Assembly (NCBI GenBank): GCA_021234155.1 | Contig: JAJEKV010000033.1 | Location: 4,693,454-4,757,453, forward strand | Length of the DNA: 64,000 nt | DNA from: Isoetes taiwanensis | Taxonomy: Eukaryota > Streptophyta > Lycopodiopsida > Isoetales > Isoetaceae | Direction of reading: 5' to 3' | Shown here: in pieces, positions 47,265 through 58,455 of the stretch | Position numbering within the stretch: the first letter of the stretch is position 1 | How the letters are laid out: each line of letters begins with the position of its first letter | Program-made: the position numbers and the translations under genes | The notes under the pieces: generated by a model | Databases searched by the model: none | Told to the model about the DNA's origin: nothing | Seen by the model: the letters and a program-made list of their open reading frames with translations, nothing else

Positions 47265-50075
47265 ATGAGCAAAGTGGAGGCAAGGAAGCCCAGCACAGGC
47301 CATTGCCCTAGGCTCCAATGGAGGAAGATGGGTTGCTTGTTGCACCCTTGCAACGAGACAGTATTTGCAGAGGGCATAATAACTGCAGTTGATCCTTTTG
47401 ATAGTGTGAATGATGAAAGGCTGGGAGATGATCATCTTGGAGTTGGCACTGTGAAGCTTCTTATCGAAGTTGATACAATCATGTCTCAGGGAAGCTCTAG
47501 TGATTGCATTGTGTGCTCTGGGTTGCTGGAGTCCCAAAGTCAGTTGAGATGGCCAATTAGATATATTACACACAAGAATGGTGATAGTCTGGAATGCCCT
47601 ACTCAACTACATACCCCAAGACCCACTCAAGGCCATGTGGAAGATTTGGTGGTCGATGAGCACCCTTTGATCACAAGGAAGAGACGTTATGTTTTTCATA
47701 AAAGGCAGCCAAGGGTGCCCAAGAGGCCTAGAAGTGACAAATATTTAGAAAGGATGGAAAGTATGGCCCCAACCAAAGAAAACCTAGAGGCAATTAGGGG
47801 ACAAGAGTGTTGCAACCTAGATTGCACAAAGGCAAGATCAAAGTGTGGATGACCTCGTGCGATAAGGTCCCAATACATTGGGCAGCTTCAAAAGATAGGA
47901 TTAATTTCATCGACTCCTTGTGTAAGAATTCCAAATATGATGAAAACACAGAAGGCTACTATATCAATTCTGCGGGGCATGAGGGTATGTATGAGAGCAT
48001 TGAGATGGATTCTTGGGATGAGCAAGTCTTCATTCTACGATGATCTTTGGGAGCGAGGTTAGAAAAGGGCACGTTTGTTCCAACATGATAATGCACTCAC
48101 TTTGAAACCTAGAGCAAATACTCTCAAGGCCATTGCAGTCTTCGAGAGCTTTGTGAGATACATGTCTCAATCTATGCCCCACAAGTCGAAGGTGAACGAG
48201 CACGGTGTGCGAGTGGTGCAAAGGGTGTTGCCACAACACTATATCCAAAAGGAGTGCCTTAAAGAGGTCAACTCCATCCTAGAAACTACTGGAGGTAGGC
48301 CTCTTTCTCAATCACATTTCAGCAAGTTATGGAGCACTCACTTCTCAGACGTGAGTGTCCTGCAACACATGCCATTCTCAAAGTGCAACACTTGCATTCA
48401 ACTCAAGGATACACTTGCATCAACTGCAATAGAGAAAGAAAGAATGGCAATTAGGGAACAATTTGCAGATCACCAAAGGGACCAAATATCATGTAGACAA
48501 TTGTATTGGCAGTGGAGAACATTTTTAGAGATGTAGCCGGACAAATTTTTGTGTATAATTCATGATAAGATGGACCAACACAAGACTTTCTTGCCAAAGC
48601 TAGATCCTTTACCCAAGCGTTGTCAAAATGCTTTTCAAATGGAAGTAAGTCTGGCGGGTGTCTTAACACATGGTCATGGAACTGGAGCATATGGTCATTT
48701 TGTGCTTGATCTATGGAGGGATGATCCAAACTTCCATATGAGCTCTATTTTCAAGTGCTTGAGAACACTAGAGAAAGGATCGATAGAAGGGAGGAGGTAT
48801 TCCCCTTCAGCACCCATTTTTGAGGCTTTGATGGATGATCAACCGCTTTGTTACCAAAGGCAGATAAAAAAGCTCACATCCAAGGTGTCTAGTGAATCAA
48901 GGAGGACTTGGGATGATTTCCCCTTACTTGAGAAACCACTGCCTGAGGAGCTATGTGTTCAATTGGACAACTGTTGGAAAGAAAACAAGAATAGATGGAT
49001 GTTTGGGGCAATGTCATACTTGACAGCAGTGGAGTATTCAAAGTTGTGAAAGTGGGATTCATGATGGTTGGGCATACACATGATGATATAGATGGATTCT
49101 TTGGAACTTTCTCCACCAAGCTCAAGAGAGAAAACGTGACTAGTCTCCCTGAACTAATGGATGTGTTTGAGAGCTGCATTGACCCCAACCCAATGGCTTT
49201 CTTGATGGATGAGGTTGCAGATTGGAAATCATTTGTAGAGGGATACTTGCTAGATGGTAAGGACCAGTTGACAGGACACACAAAGCCACTTCAGTTCAAG
49301 GGGTGATGCTGGTGAAGTTCTCATTCCTAAAGGGCAGCCAAAACCACTACCTCCCTTCAAGACTGTCAAAGACTCTAGCCAACTAGTGAAGGGCATCAAG
49401 GATTACATAACGCACTGGAATGATGTTCAAAATGGAAAGCACACCTCCACTCTTAAGAAAAATCAAATGGACTCTCTAATCAAGTACTGGGAGAAAGTTG
49501 TGACATGCTTAGAAAATGAACAACCATGTGGGATGAAGCTAAGAGACGGGTTCTTGCCAGAGTCAAGATGGGAGGGTTCTCAAGGAGCAAGCACGTCTAA
49601 GAATGTTCACTTGGGTCCTAACAAGGGTTCCAAGTGGTTTGTGGGAAGTAAGGCCTCAAAGTCGAAGTGGTTTGATCTTCCTGAGTGGGATCCCTTTGAG
49701 GACATCAAGGAAGGATACTTTGTGCTAGTAAGGCCTGATGATGAGGACTGTCCAATATGGTTAGGGGTGGCACTCTCTGATGTAACCACCACTATGCCTG
49801 ATGGAGAGGAGTTGCGTCCTGGATTCCAAATTCAATATTGGGAGCCCATTGGGAGACACAAGAAGGGCAACTTGAAGGAGCAATACACCGACTGCTGGGA
49901 GAAGAAGTGGAGAGCAAATTATGCTGATCCTCAAAGGAGGGAATTGGTGGAGTGTGTGGTATGGTCATATCCAAGTTCTCACACTGCAAAGGACAACACA
50001 CACAAGATCCCAAGAAGGGAGATGGACAAAGCCATGAGCAACCTCCATGCTATATCATTGTATGAGGGTAGATAA
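47265..50075 (+). pseudogene. DUF7869-type transposon-derived protein, decayed
   Basis: The start MSKVEARKPSTGHCPRLQW at 47265 is preceded by TTTAATTCAG, a possible splice acceptor. One frame runs to 49049 with TGA at 47850, TAG near 48058 and TAG at 48534. Frameshifts follow near 49030 and 49303, and a last 229-codon frame ends at 50075. Family hallmarks are in order: a Cys-rich segment (CCNLDC), a GMSKSSFYDDL block, CNTCIQLKD, IIHDKMDQHKT, GVLTHGHGTGAYGHF, QLDNCWKENKN and MMVGHTHDDIDGFFG. The acidic residues in the last, third-last and fourth-last blocks could be a DDE-like triad of an RNase H-fold transposase; this is inference. The C-terminal 230 residues (GYFVLVRPDDEDCPIWLGVA) are chromatin-reader-like in feel but not identified. 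I did not find terminal inverted repeats. Confidence 0.65.
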
Positions 50076-50619
50076 TATTGAGAAGCTTGAAAACTTTCTC
50101 AATTAGTGGTTTGTAAAATTTATGAGGAAAACAAGTAACCCAATTCTTTGTGTGTGATGTGTAATTCTATTCAAGTAATCAATTCCAAAATTTTTTTTAT
50201 GGGGTGTGAGTCCCATTTTCAGTCCGAGTCCCAAAATTCAAGATTTGTCCCACTTTAATTAAATACGACTTATGCACGAACACCATTGCATTGACAACAG
50301 ACACATAAGAACAAAGAAGAGTGAATAACAGATAAGAACTTAAGAGTCAAGAGCTGGCATTTACTCAGAACGTGCCTTAGCACAAACAACACTGCAATTT
50401 CAGTAGAAATTTTAGCACAAAGTAAGCACATGCTTGAACAACAAAGCTCAGCAAACTAGGTTCCCAAATTGCTCAAAGAAGAACTGCAACGCGGGAGGCA
50501 GTCCTGCCTTATCTCCATCCTAACAAGATACTGGATTATCTTCTACAGTCATGCCTATCCTGAGCCCCATCGCCAGCAACAATCCCTGGAAACCATAGCC
50601 ATAAGGCTCCCGCCCAAGC

Positions 50620-50687
50620 TTCATGCAAAAAATCGGCCACAGTAGAAGGCTCCTTCATGCAAGAAATCGACCACAGTAGAAGGCTCC
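50620..50687. repeat. 34-bp tandem duplication
   Basis: Units at 50620-50653 and 50654-50687 both run TTCATGCAA...CCACAGTAGAAGGCTCC and differ at three positions. Confidence 0.9.
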
Positions 50688-51467
50688 ATAAGCCTCTTCG
50701 CAGTTGAAAGCCACACATCCTCTGCCCTGTAGCTGACGGCCTCACCATGCTTCCACATCAACCGCCCCATTGAACATCAACCGCCCTACCTGCCACTGAA
50801 GTGCGTGAAATCCTGTGCTTCTGCAACCGGCTCTTCTTCTCCTCAGTAAAGCTTCTCAGCCTTCTTCGCTCTTCTTCACTCGCTCTTCTCTGCAACCGAT
50901 TCCTCGCTCTTCTTCGCCCTCTGCAACCGGCTCTCTTCCCAGCCGCCAGAAGCCCCTCAGGTCCGCCGGACTACCTCTCCTTCCCTGACTTCTCAGCTTC
51001 CCGCCATGCTCGGATGGCAGCCGGCATGTCAGGTGCGACAATTAGCCAACGTCGACACTTTTTTTTTGACCCTAACCCTAATATGGTATGAAATAACCCT
51101 CTCCCCTATTTTTCGCCAAACCACTACCAAAACCTTAGTAACTGGATAATTTGGGAACCTTATGGCTCTATGTGTTAATGTTTTTTGTGTCCATTAGATG
51201 AAGGTATGATTCCTTGAATATGCCAGATCAACGATGTGAACTTTTACACCTCAGACCCCTGTACATGGCCACGCTCCCCATACGCCTCCCATACGTACAC
51301 GAAAGAAAATAAAAAAATAAACAATAGATAACATTTGCACCAGGAAGAAGACACAAAATTTAATTTCCATATTCACAGAACACAGCAAACCGAAACACAG
51401 TTACGTCGCTTCCCATCTCCAGGAAGCACACCATCTGTACAAAACCCGCCCCATTCTAAAACATGTT

Positions 51468-51813
51468 AGCTAATCCAGTTGTACAACTCCATTTGGCCTC
51501 TACCCTCTAACAACCATGTGTCCATCCAGACGGTAGCGATAGGAAGAGCAGCTGCACAGCCGGTATACTTTCCAAGGAAATCCATCGATGCAACAAGTGA
51601 GTGATGCGTGACAACTGTCTCTAGCATAGAGAATACACATTCAGGAAGAAATCGCCTCACAATCAACCAATCGAATAACACAGAGGACGAACCCTCAATC
51701 AATCCACATGCTACGAAAGTCGAATTACCCAAATGTTCTTTCTGGAATACACAGAAGAATCTCTTGACCTCGCAAGCAAGCACCCTGCAAGATTGTGACA
51801 GTGGAAGCCCCAT
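51468..51813 (-). pseudogene. Possible terminal-exon remnant, unrecognised
   Basis: A 115-codon open frame on the minus strand has protein-like composition, with blocks SSSVLFDWLIVRRFLPECVF and LPIATVWMDTWLLEGRGQ and a terminal stop. No start context or partner exon is evident, and I do not recognise the family. It may be the 3' end of a host gene, now a fragment, or chance. Confidence 0.25.
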
Positions 51814-52314
51814 CTCAAGCCCTCAAAACACAAGAAATACACAGCCCACAAGAAAACCCTGCTCCAAAGAACACCGAAGAACAGAATCCACCGAAACTTT
51901 GCCCACTTCAGAACATGCGGAATCAGACAGCAGCCTCATGCCTCACCTGCACCAGAAAATCAGCTGGAAGATAACCGAAACCCCTATAATCCCTGTATTT
52001 TATGGAAGCAGCTGGAAAATCAGCTGGAAAATCAGCTAGAAGATAGATGGCGATTCTGGCATCCATCCCGCTCCATCGCCTCCTCCCTCCGTCGGCCTGA
52101 TCCTGCCACCTCCATCGGCCTCCTCTTAGCAGTCCCCGTGAACAGGACCCCTGCTATTTTCGACCATGCAAGCTGCTCCCCCGTGAACATACAAAAAAAA
52201 AAAAGCTCCCCCTTTTTCGGCTGACCTACGCCAGGAATCATAGGAACGAGAAATTTTGGCGACGTAATGGCTCTTAGGATGCCAAAATAATTAAGCCACC
52301 GAATTCGACATTCC

Positions 52315-52391
52315 ACAATTTTTTGAAAATCTGGGTTTTTGCAACTAAACTCAGCAATTCTTTGAAAATCTGGGTTTTTGCAACTAAACTC
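52315..52391. repeat. ~39-bp tandem duplication
   Basis: CAATT(T/C)TTTGAAAATCTGGG followed by TTTTTGCAACTAAACTC occurs twice in succession. Confidence 0.9.
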
Positions 52392-52557
52392 GATACTACT
52401 ACCCCATCTTCCAAAATGCATGCCGAAATAGAAAAACACGCAACTATGAAAATTCTCTTCTTTATTGAGGGAGGAGGCTCTCCATCTCTCATTTTCGCTT
52501 GGAGAATTCCACTTCTTTCCCAAGATCGCATCAACACGTCCACTAGGATAGCATAAC

Positions 52558-52631
52558 ACATCGACTCAACTTTAGGAGATCAAGAGATAACTACACATCG
52601 ACTCAATTTTAGGAGATCAAGAGATAACTAC
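52558..52631. repeat. 37-bp tandem duplication
   Basis: ACATCGACTCAA(C/T)TTTAGG followed by AGATCAAGAGATAACTAC is repeated at 52558-52594 and 52595-52631 with one difference. Confidence 0.92.
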
Positions 52632-52806
52632 AGTGCATTAGTATATTGAATAGAATAGAAATCGTGAGAATAAGCCTCACTTAGCTTCATATAGACACTT
52701 AACGAAAGAGACATGACTCTTCGTCGACTCTTCGTCTACATGGATGCCACATCTATGCTGGTTGTGTATCTCAACACAACCGCCACGCTTGTTACGATCA
52801 TGAAAG

Positions 52807-52944
52807 TTTCAATTTAGAATACAAAATCACATCACAATGGATTGCAATGCTCCAAAAAATTTCTTAGTTACATACCTTTCCATTTAAAATATAAAATCAC
52901 ATTGCAATAGATTGCAATGCTCCAAAAATCTTCTTAGTTACATA
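52807..52944. repeat. 68-bp duplication covering the 3' end of the dehydrogenase gene
   Basis: Units 52807-52874 and 52877-52944 both contain the minus-strand coding end (KKIFGALQSIAM and stop) or its degenerate equivalent. The downstream copy lies in the presumed 3' UTR. Confidence 0.85.
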
Positions 52945-54653
52945 TGTGCCCAAGAAGAAATTACAAATTCCTTCAACCATCACACTTGGTGGTTTCCCCA
53001 ACAAAATCATCCGTGGGTTCCACTCTAATATTTCTGGAGCAAATATCCTGAATGGGATCCAAGCAGAATACCAGTAAGGCACCACAATGTATCTTTGTCT
53101 ATTAATAGATGCATCCACAATAGCTTTGGCAGCAACATCTGGTTTCAACATTGGCCACCACCATGGAATATGGCCCTGCACAAAATTGTGTGTAAATATT
53201 ATTCTAGATAATAAGATTTCAAATAATCGAAATCCATACCTTTGGTGCACCTGTTGTCATCTCAGATGTCACAAATCCAGGCATAGCAATAGTTATATCA
53301 ATGGCCTCCCCTATGGGTTCGTTCCTAAGGGTGTCAAAATATTGAACAAGCCCAGCCTTCGATGCCTTCATGTTTGACGCAGTAAAGTAAAATAAAACAA
53401 ATTAGACAACGTCATATTGAACAAGCCCACTCTCAGATGCCTTCATGTTTGCAGCAATATGTAAAATAGAATAAATTAAACGTCGTCATCATACGCGTCA
53501 TCATACCCATCATACCCATATCTAACCTCGAGAATAATGGTAGCAATAAGGAACTGCATACATTAAACAAATGAGCACAAAACTGGAAGAGACATACATT
53601 GTAAATCGATTGGCGTGGATATGGTGTGTATGATCCAACAGATGCTATCACCACCACTTGACCCCTTGTTTGACGAAGATATTCTAAGGCATACTTAGTC
53701 GTCGCGATACTTCCCCAAAAGTCCAAGTCCTATTGCCATAACATGCCAACCAATCTTCAATAAAGAAGACATATTTCCAAAATCTCATACCCCACACTTA
53801 GCTTACCATAAGCTTGTGAATTTCTGAAATATCTTTGAAATCCTCAAATAATCCACTGTGACCAGCCCCGGCATCGTTAACCAAAACATCCACTAAGATT
53901 CAAAAACCGCACTAGGATTAAAATGAGCACAAATGCACAAGGAGGACAATGAAGCCCTAAGTCAAAGGAAGACTTACATTGACCAAAGGTATGGATGGTG
54001 AAGTCAATAACATGTTTACAACCAGTCTCAAAAGAAAGATCCACAGGGCAAATGCGAGCATCAGAAGCACCTAGGGAAAGGCATTCTTTGACAACCTCAC
54101 GGAGCCGATGTTCCCGTCTAGCAGCCAGGACCAATTTGGCACCATGTTTGGCATATTCAAGAGCAATGCGCTGGCAAAATTCAACAAAGATGTAGAATTC
54201 AAACAAGTAAGGAAAGGCAAAGAGAGGAACAGTTTTTACAATTGAAAGAACAGTTTTTACATCCAGTTGAGATTAACTGGTACTATGAACATACACCAGA
54301 ACACAAGGTAAAAAAGAGGTAAGAGCAAAACTAACTGGTCTATGAGAGTATGGATATACACCACAACATAACCGACTCGAGGTAAAAAGAGGTAATAAAA
54401 GGAAAAAAAAGGGAAGAAAAAGAAACCAAAAGCTGAAGCAAGAACAGAATACCTGCCCTATGCCAGAGGATGCCCCTGTGACAAGAACCACTTTATTCTT
54501 TACTATTCTGGGCGCTTTGAGAAGGGAAGAGGCCCATCTAAGAAGCAGCAGGCATGGCAAAATGATGGGGAACATCGAGTAAAGCAATTTAGCTATGGCC
54601 TGACCGATCATCGACCTCATCTGCTGCATCATTCTCTTGCTTATTTCTCCCAT
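52897..54653 (-). CDS. 11-beta-hydroxysteroid-dehydrogenase-like reductase (SDR family), six exons
   Basis: Exons on the minus strand: 54653-54453, 54170-53978, 53892-53807, 53729-53598, 53365-53240 and 53175-52897. All introns are GT-AG (282, 85, 77, 232 and 64 bp), and the product is 338 residues. It has an N-terminal membrane anchor (about residues 24-46), the cofactor loop TGASSGIG (59-66), NDAG (137-140), catalytic Ser190, and YNASK with Tyr203 and Lys207. This is an NAD(P)-dependent oxidoreductase of the plant HSD/steroleosin type, probably on the ER or lipid droplets; the substrate is unknown. 3-ketosphinganine reductase was considered, but DLDFWGS and the YNASKAGLVQYF block fit HSD better. 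The ATG at 54653 is the first in frame. Intron 4/exon 5 and the 3' end carry partial tandem duplications. Confidence 0.82.
53339..53487. repeat. ~75-bp tandem duplication across the exon 5 acceptor
   Basis: Units 53339-53413 and 53414-53487 each contain the minus-strand acceptor (CATGAAG) and the first ~30 bases of exon 5. The upstream-in-transcript copy lies inside intron 4. Confidence 0.88.
54226..54400. repeat. Two short tandem duplications in intron 1
   Basis: GAACAGTTTTTACA occurs at about 54227-54240 and 54248-54261. A degenerate ~60-bp duplication (TAACTGGT...ATACACCA...GGTAAAAA(A)GAGGTAA) occupies about 54273-54395. Confidence 0.7.
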
Positions 54654-55334
54654 TTTCTTCGTTCGTCTCTCTTGCCCTAGCACCTTGTTTTAGGCCCTCT
54701 CTGCATGCCATATACGTGCCCTCATTTGCCTGCTTAATATTTCGCTATACGTGCCAGTATTCGAGCTTCCTCTTGGGTACAAAAGAAAAATGGTTGATAA
54801 ATACCACGATTGTTTTCTTGGCTGCAGTAGAAATTGCTTGTTAGTAGCTTAGCGCCTAGGCCTAACTTTTTTGAGGTACAAAAGATTCCCGCATTTCATT
54901 ATAGGAGGCTGTTGTAAACATTGCTTATGGGGCTTGCTTATCCGTAATGAATAGATGGTTCAAATTACTGTCATATTCCGTCAACATTGGCCTTTTTTTG
55001 TGGAGCGACGCCGCCGTTCATCACCGCCTGGTGCTCTGCTCTTCGACCTTTGTACTTCGACCTGCTCTGCTCTGTCTAGTGCTTGTTCTTGGTATTCGTT
55101 TTCTTCTATCCGACCTTGTTCTGTTTCAAGCCATTTTCGTGAGATTCAAGTTGCATGATCTCCAATGATTCAGAGTTCGCATATTCAGGTTTGGCGAGAT
55201 GACGAGATCCATTTTGGATCTTCAATTATCCATTTCAAGCCAAGCATTGCTTCTGTTGGTTAGAAAATCTCTCAAAACGAAACCTATCCATCTATATAGG
55301 CTGGAGCTGTAGAAGCTTTTCTTGATGTTTTGAT
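54654..55334. other. Intergenic region upstream of the dehydrogenase gene
   Basis: No gene is recognised. On the minus strand GGCACGTATA occurs twice (about 54713-54722 and 54753-54762), each with an ACGT core, 60-110 bases before the dehydrogenase start. This may be part of its promoter. Confidence 0.35.
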
Positions 55335-55534
55335 TTGAAAGGATTTGTGCAGATTCCAGACCCTCATGCTTTGCTTATAAGCTTTCCAATGCAGAGTCAC
55401 ATTAATCCCATGTTTCAGCCATCTCTGTCTTTTGTCATAAGCAATCGATTTCCTTCCTACACTAATCTTGTGGGCAACATTTTTGAAATTCCGAACCTTA
55501 CCATATCCATAGCCAACACCTTCAAGAATAAGGC
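55335..55534 (+). pseudogene. UDP-glycosyltransferase N-terminal remnant
   Basis: An open stretch reads FVQIPDPHALLISFPMQSHI then NPMFQ...FVISNRFPSYTNLVGN. The HALL(I/V)SFPMQGHINPM pattern is the conserved start of plant family-1 UDP-glycosyltransferases, which move sugars from UDP-sugars to small molecules. The helix after MFQ (usually LAKRLAS-) is missing, the usual Gly of GHINP is Ser, and no ATG precedes it in frame. After TFKNK the frame runs straight into the 19-bp repeat array. It is a broken gene fragment. Confidence 0.6.
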
Positions 55535-55638
55535 GGCTCAAACATGCCATCTAGGCTCCAACATACCAAGGTGGCTTAAACATGCCACCTAGGCTCCAAC
55601 ATGCCAAGGTGGCTCAACAACGCCACCTAGGCTCCAAC
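55535..55638 (-). repeat. Inverted head of the 19-bp satellite
   Basis: About 5.5 monomers in the opposite orientation to the main array (GGCTCCAACATGCCAAGGTG form). The switch lies at 55638/55639. Confidence 0.9.
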
Positions 55639-58455
55639 TTGGCATGTTTGAGGCACCTTGGCATGTTGGAGCCCTCGTGGCATGTTTGAGCACCTTGGCA
55701 TGTTTGAGCCACCTTGGCATGTTCGAGCCACCTTGGCATGTTTGTGACATGTTTGAGCCTAGGTGGCATGTTGGAGCCCTCGTGGCATGTTTGAGCACCT
55801 TGGCATATTTGAGCCACCTTGGCATGTTCGAGCCACCTTGACATGTTTGAGCCTTGGTGGCATGTTGGAGCCTAGGTGGCATGTTTGAGCTACCTTGGCA
55901 TGTTGGAGCCTAGGTGGCTTGTTTGAGCCTAGATGGCGTGTTTGAGACACCTTGGCATGTTGGAGCTAGGTGGCATGTTGGAGCCCACGTGGCATGTTTG
56001 AGCCACCTTGGCATGTTGGAGCCTAGGTGGCATGTTAGAGCCTGCGTGGCATGTTTGAGCCACCTTAGCATGTTTCAGCCTAGGTGGCATGTTGGAGCCA
56101 CCTTGGCATGTTGGAGCCTATGTGACATGTTTTAGACTAGGTGGCATGTTGGAGCTCACATGGCATGTTTGAGCCTAGGTGGCATGTTTGAGTCAACCTT
56201 GGCATGTTGGAGCCAAGGTGGCATATTGGAGCCCACGTGGCATGTTTGAGCCACCTTGGCATGTTTGAGCCTAGGTGGCATGTTGAAGCCACGTTGGCAT
56301 GTTGGAGCCTCGGTGGAATGTTTGAGCCACCTTGGCATGTTGGAGCCTAGGTGGCATGTTGGAAAGCATGTGGCATGTTTGAGCCACCTTGGCATGTTTG
56401 AGCTTAGGTGGCATGTTGGAGCCTAGGTGGGATGTTTGAGCACCTTGGCATGTTGGAGCCTACGTGGCATGTTGCAGCCACCTTGGCATGTTTGAGCCAC
56501 CTTAACATGTTTGAGCCTAGGTGGCATGTTGGAGCCTAGGTGGCATCTTTGAGCCACTTTGGCATGTTGGAGTCTAGGTGGCATGTTTGAGCTAACCTTG
56601 GCATGTTGGAGCCAAGGTGGCATGTTAGAAACCACGTGGCATGTTTGAGCCACCTTGGCATGTTTGAGCTTAGGTGGCATGTTGGAGCCACCTTGGCATG
56701 TTTGAGCTTAGGTGGCATGTTGGAGCCACCTTGCCATGTTTGAGGCTGGGTGGCATGTTGGAGGCTAGGTGGCATGTTTGGGCCACCTCGGCATGTTGGA
56801 GCCTAGGTGGCATGTTTGAGCCACCATGGCATGTTTGAGCCTAGGTGGCATGTTGGAGCCTAGATGGCATGTTTGAGACACCTTGGCATGTTGGAGCCTA
56901 GGTGGCATGTTTGAGCCACCTTGGCATGTTGGAGCCTGCATGGCATGTTTGAGCCTAAGCCTAGATGGCATGTTTGAGCACCTTGGCATGTTTGAGACCC
57001 CTTGGCATGTTGGAGCCTAGGTGGCATGTTTGAGACTAGGTGGCATGTTGGAGCCCACGTGGCATGTTTGAGCCACCTTGGCATGTTCGAGCCTAGGTGG
57101 CATGTTGGAGCCTAGGTGGCATGTTTGAGCCAACCTTGGCATGTTCGAGCCAAGGTGGCATATTGGAGCCGATGTGGCATGTTTGAGCCACCTTGGCATG
57201 CTGGAGCCTCGGTGGTATGTTGGAGCCTAGGTGGTATGTTTAAGCCACTTTGGCATGTTTGAGCTTAGATGGCATGTTGGAGCCTAGGGGGCATGTTTGA
57301 GCACCTTGGCATATTGAGCCTACGTGGCATGTTTGAGCCACCTTGGCATGTTTGAGCCTAGGTGGCATATTGGAGCCTAGGTGGCATGTTTGAGCCACCT
57401 TGGCATGTTGGAGCCCACGTGCCATGTTTGAGACACCTTGGCACGTTTGAGCCACCTTGGCATGTTGGAGCCTAGGTGGCCTTGGAGCCCACGTGGCATG
57501 TTTGAGCCACCTTGGCATGTTGGAGCCTAGGTGGCATGTCTTGGTGTGTTGGAGCCCATGTGGCATGTTTGAGCCACCTTGGCATGTTGGAGCCTAGGTG
57601 GCATGTTGGAGCCCACGTGGCATGTTTGAGCCTACGTGGCATGTTGGTCTTCGAGCCTAGGTGGCATGGTGGAGCCTGCATGGCATGTTTGAGCCACCTT
57701 GGCAAGTTGGAGCCTAGGTGGCATGTTGGAGCACACATGGCAAGTTTGAGCCACCTTGGCATGTTTGAGTCTAGATGGCATGTTGGAGCATAGATGGCAT
57801 GTTTGAGACACCTTGGCATGTTGGAGCCTAGGTGGCATGTTTGAGCCAACCTTGGCATGTTGGAACCCACGTGGCATGTTTGAGCCACCTTGGCATGTTG
57901 GAGCCTAGGTGGCATGCTGGAGCCCACGTGGCATATTTGAGCTTAGGTGGCATGTTGGAGCCTAGGTGGCATGTTTGAGCCACCTTGGTGTGTTGGAGCC
58001 TAGGTGGCATGTTGGAGCCCACGTGGCATGTTTGAGCCACCTTGGCATGTTTAAGCCCCCTTGGCATGTTGGAGCCCGCGTGGCATGTATGAGTCTAGGT
58101 GGCATGTTGGAGCTTAGTTGGCATGTTGTGAGCCACCTTGGCTTGTTGGAGCCTAGGTGGCATGTTGGAGCCCGCGTGGCATGTTTGAACTACCTTGGCA
58201 TGTTTGAGCCTAGGTGACATGTTTGAGCCACTTTGACATGTTGAAGCCTAGGTGGCATGTTGGAGCCCACGTGGCATGTTTGAGCCACCTTGGCATGTTG
58301 GAGTTTAGGTGGCATGTTGGATCCCACGTGGCATGTTTGATCCACCTTGGCATGTTGGAGCCTAGGTGGCATATTGGAGCCCACGTGGCATGTTTGAGCC
58401 ACCTTGGCATGTTGGAGCCCACGTGGCATGTTAGAGTGGGCATGGCATGTTTGCG
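55639..58455 (+). repeat. 19-bp satellite array with 57-bp higher-order unit
   Basis: About 148 head-to-tail copies of a 19-bp monomer, GGCATGTT(T/G)GAGCC plus a variable pentamer. Three forms recur: ACCTT, TAGGT and CACGT, often in the order TAGGT-CACGT-ACCTT, giving a 57-bp unit, most regular at 57.9-58.44 kb. At the CACGT/GG junction the palindrome CCACGTGG (G-box core) forms, at least ten times; TAGGT/GG gives CCTAGG. Because 57 is a multiple of three, long stop-free frames exist on both strands; these are by-products, not genes. Confidence 0.95.

Larger units (their letters stand above)
50076..52896. other. Intergenic DNA rich in short tandem duplications
   Basis: No complete gene is recognised in 2.8 kb. 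Tandem duplications are listed separately. At 50810-50965 CTGCAACCG(G/A)(C/T)TC... recurs three times in a pyrimidine-rich stretch. The block CAGCTGGAAAATCAG recurs near 51960-52045. A/T-rich stretches follow towards the 3' end of the minus-strand dehydrogenase gene. Confidence 0.5.

Noticed and set aside
51066-51083. CCCTAACCCTAA as interstitial telomere repeat
   Set aside because: Only two units, and the plant-type repeat is CCCTAAA. Too short to mean anything.
50801-51091. 96-codon Leu/Cys-rich frame on the plus strand
   Set aside because: It is produced by repeats of CTGCAACCG/CTCTTCTTC and lacks complexity or homology.
52897-54653. First reading of the dehydrogenase gene as 3-ketosphinganine reductase (KDSR/TSC10)
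   Set aside because: The DLDFWGS, YNASKAGLVQYF and C-terminal WNPRMILLG blocks fit the 11-beta-HSD/steroleosin group better, and there is no C-terminal membrane pair.
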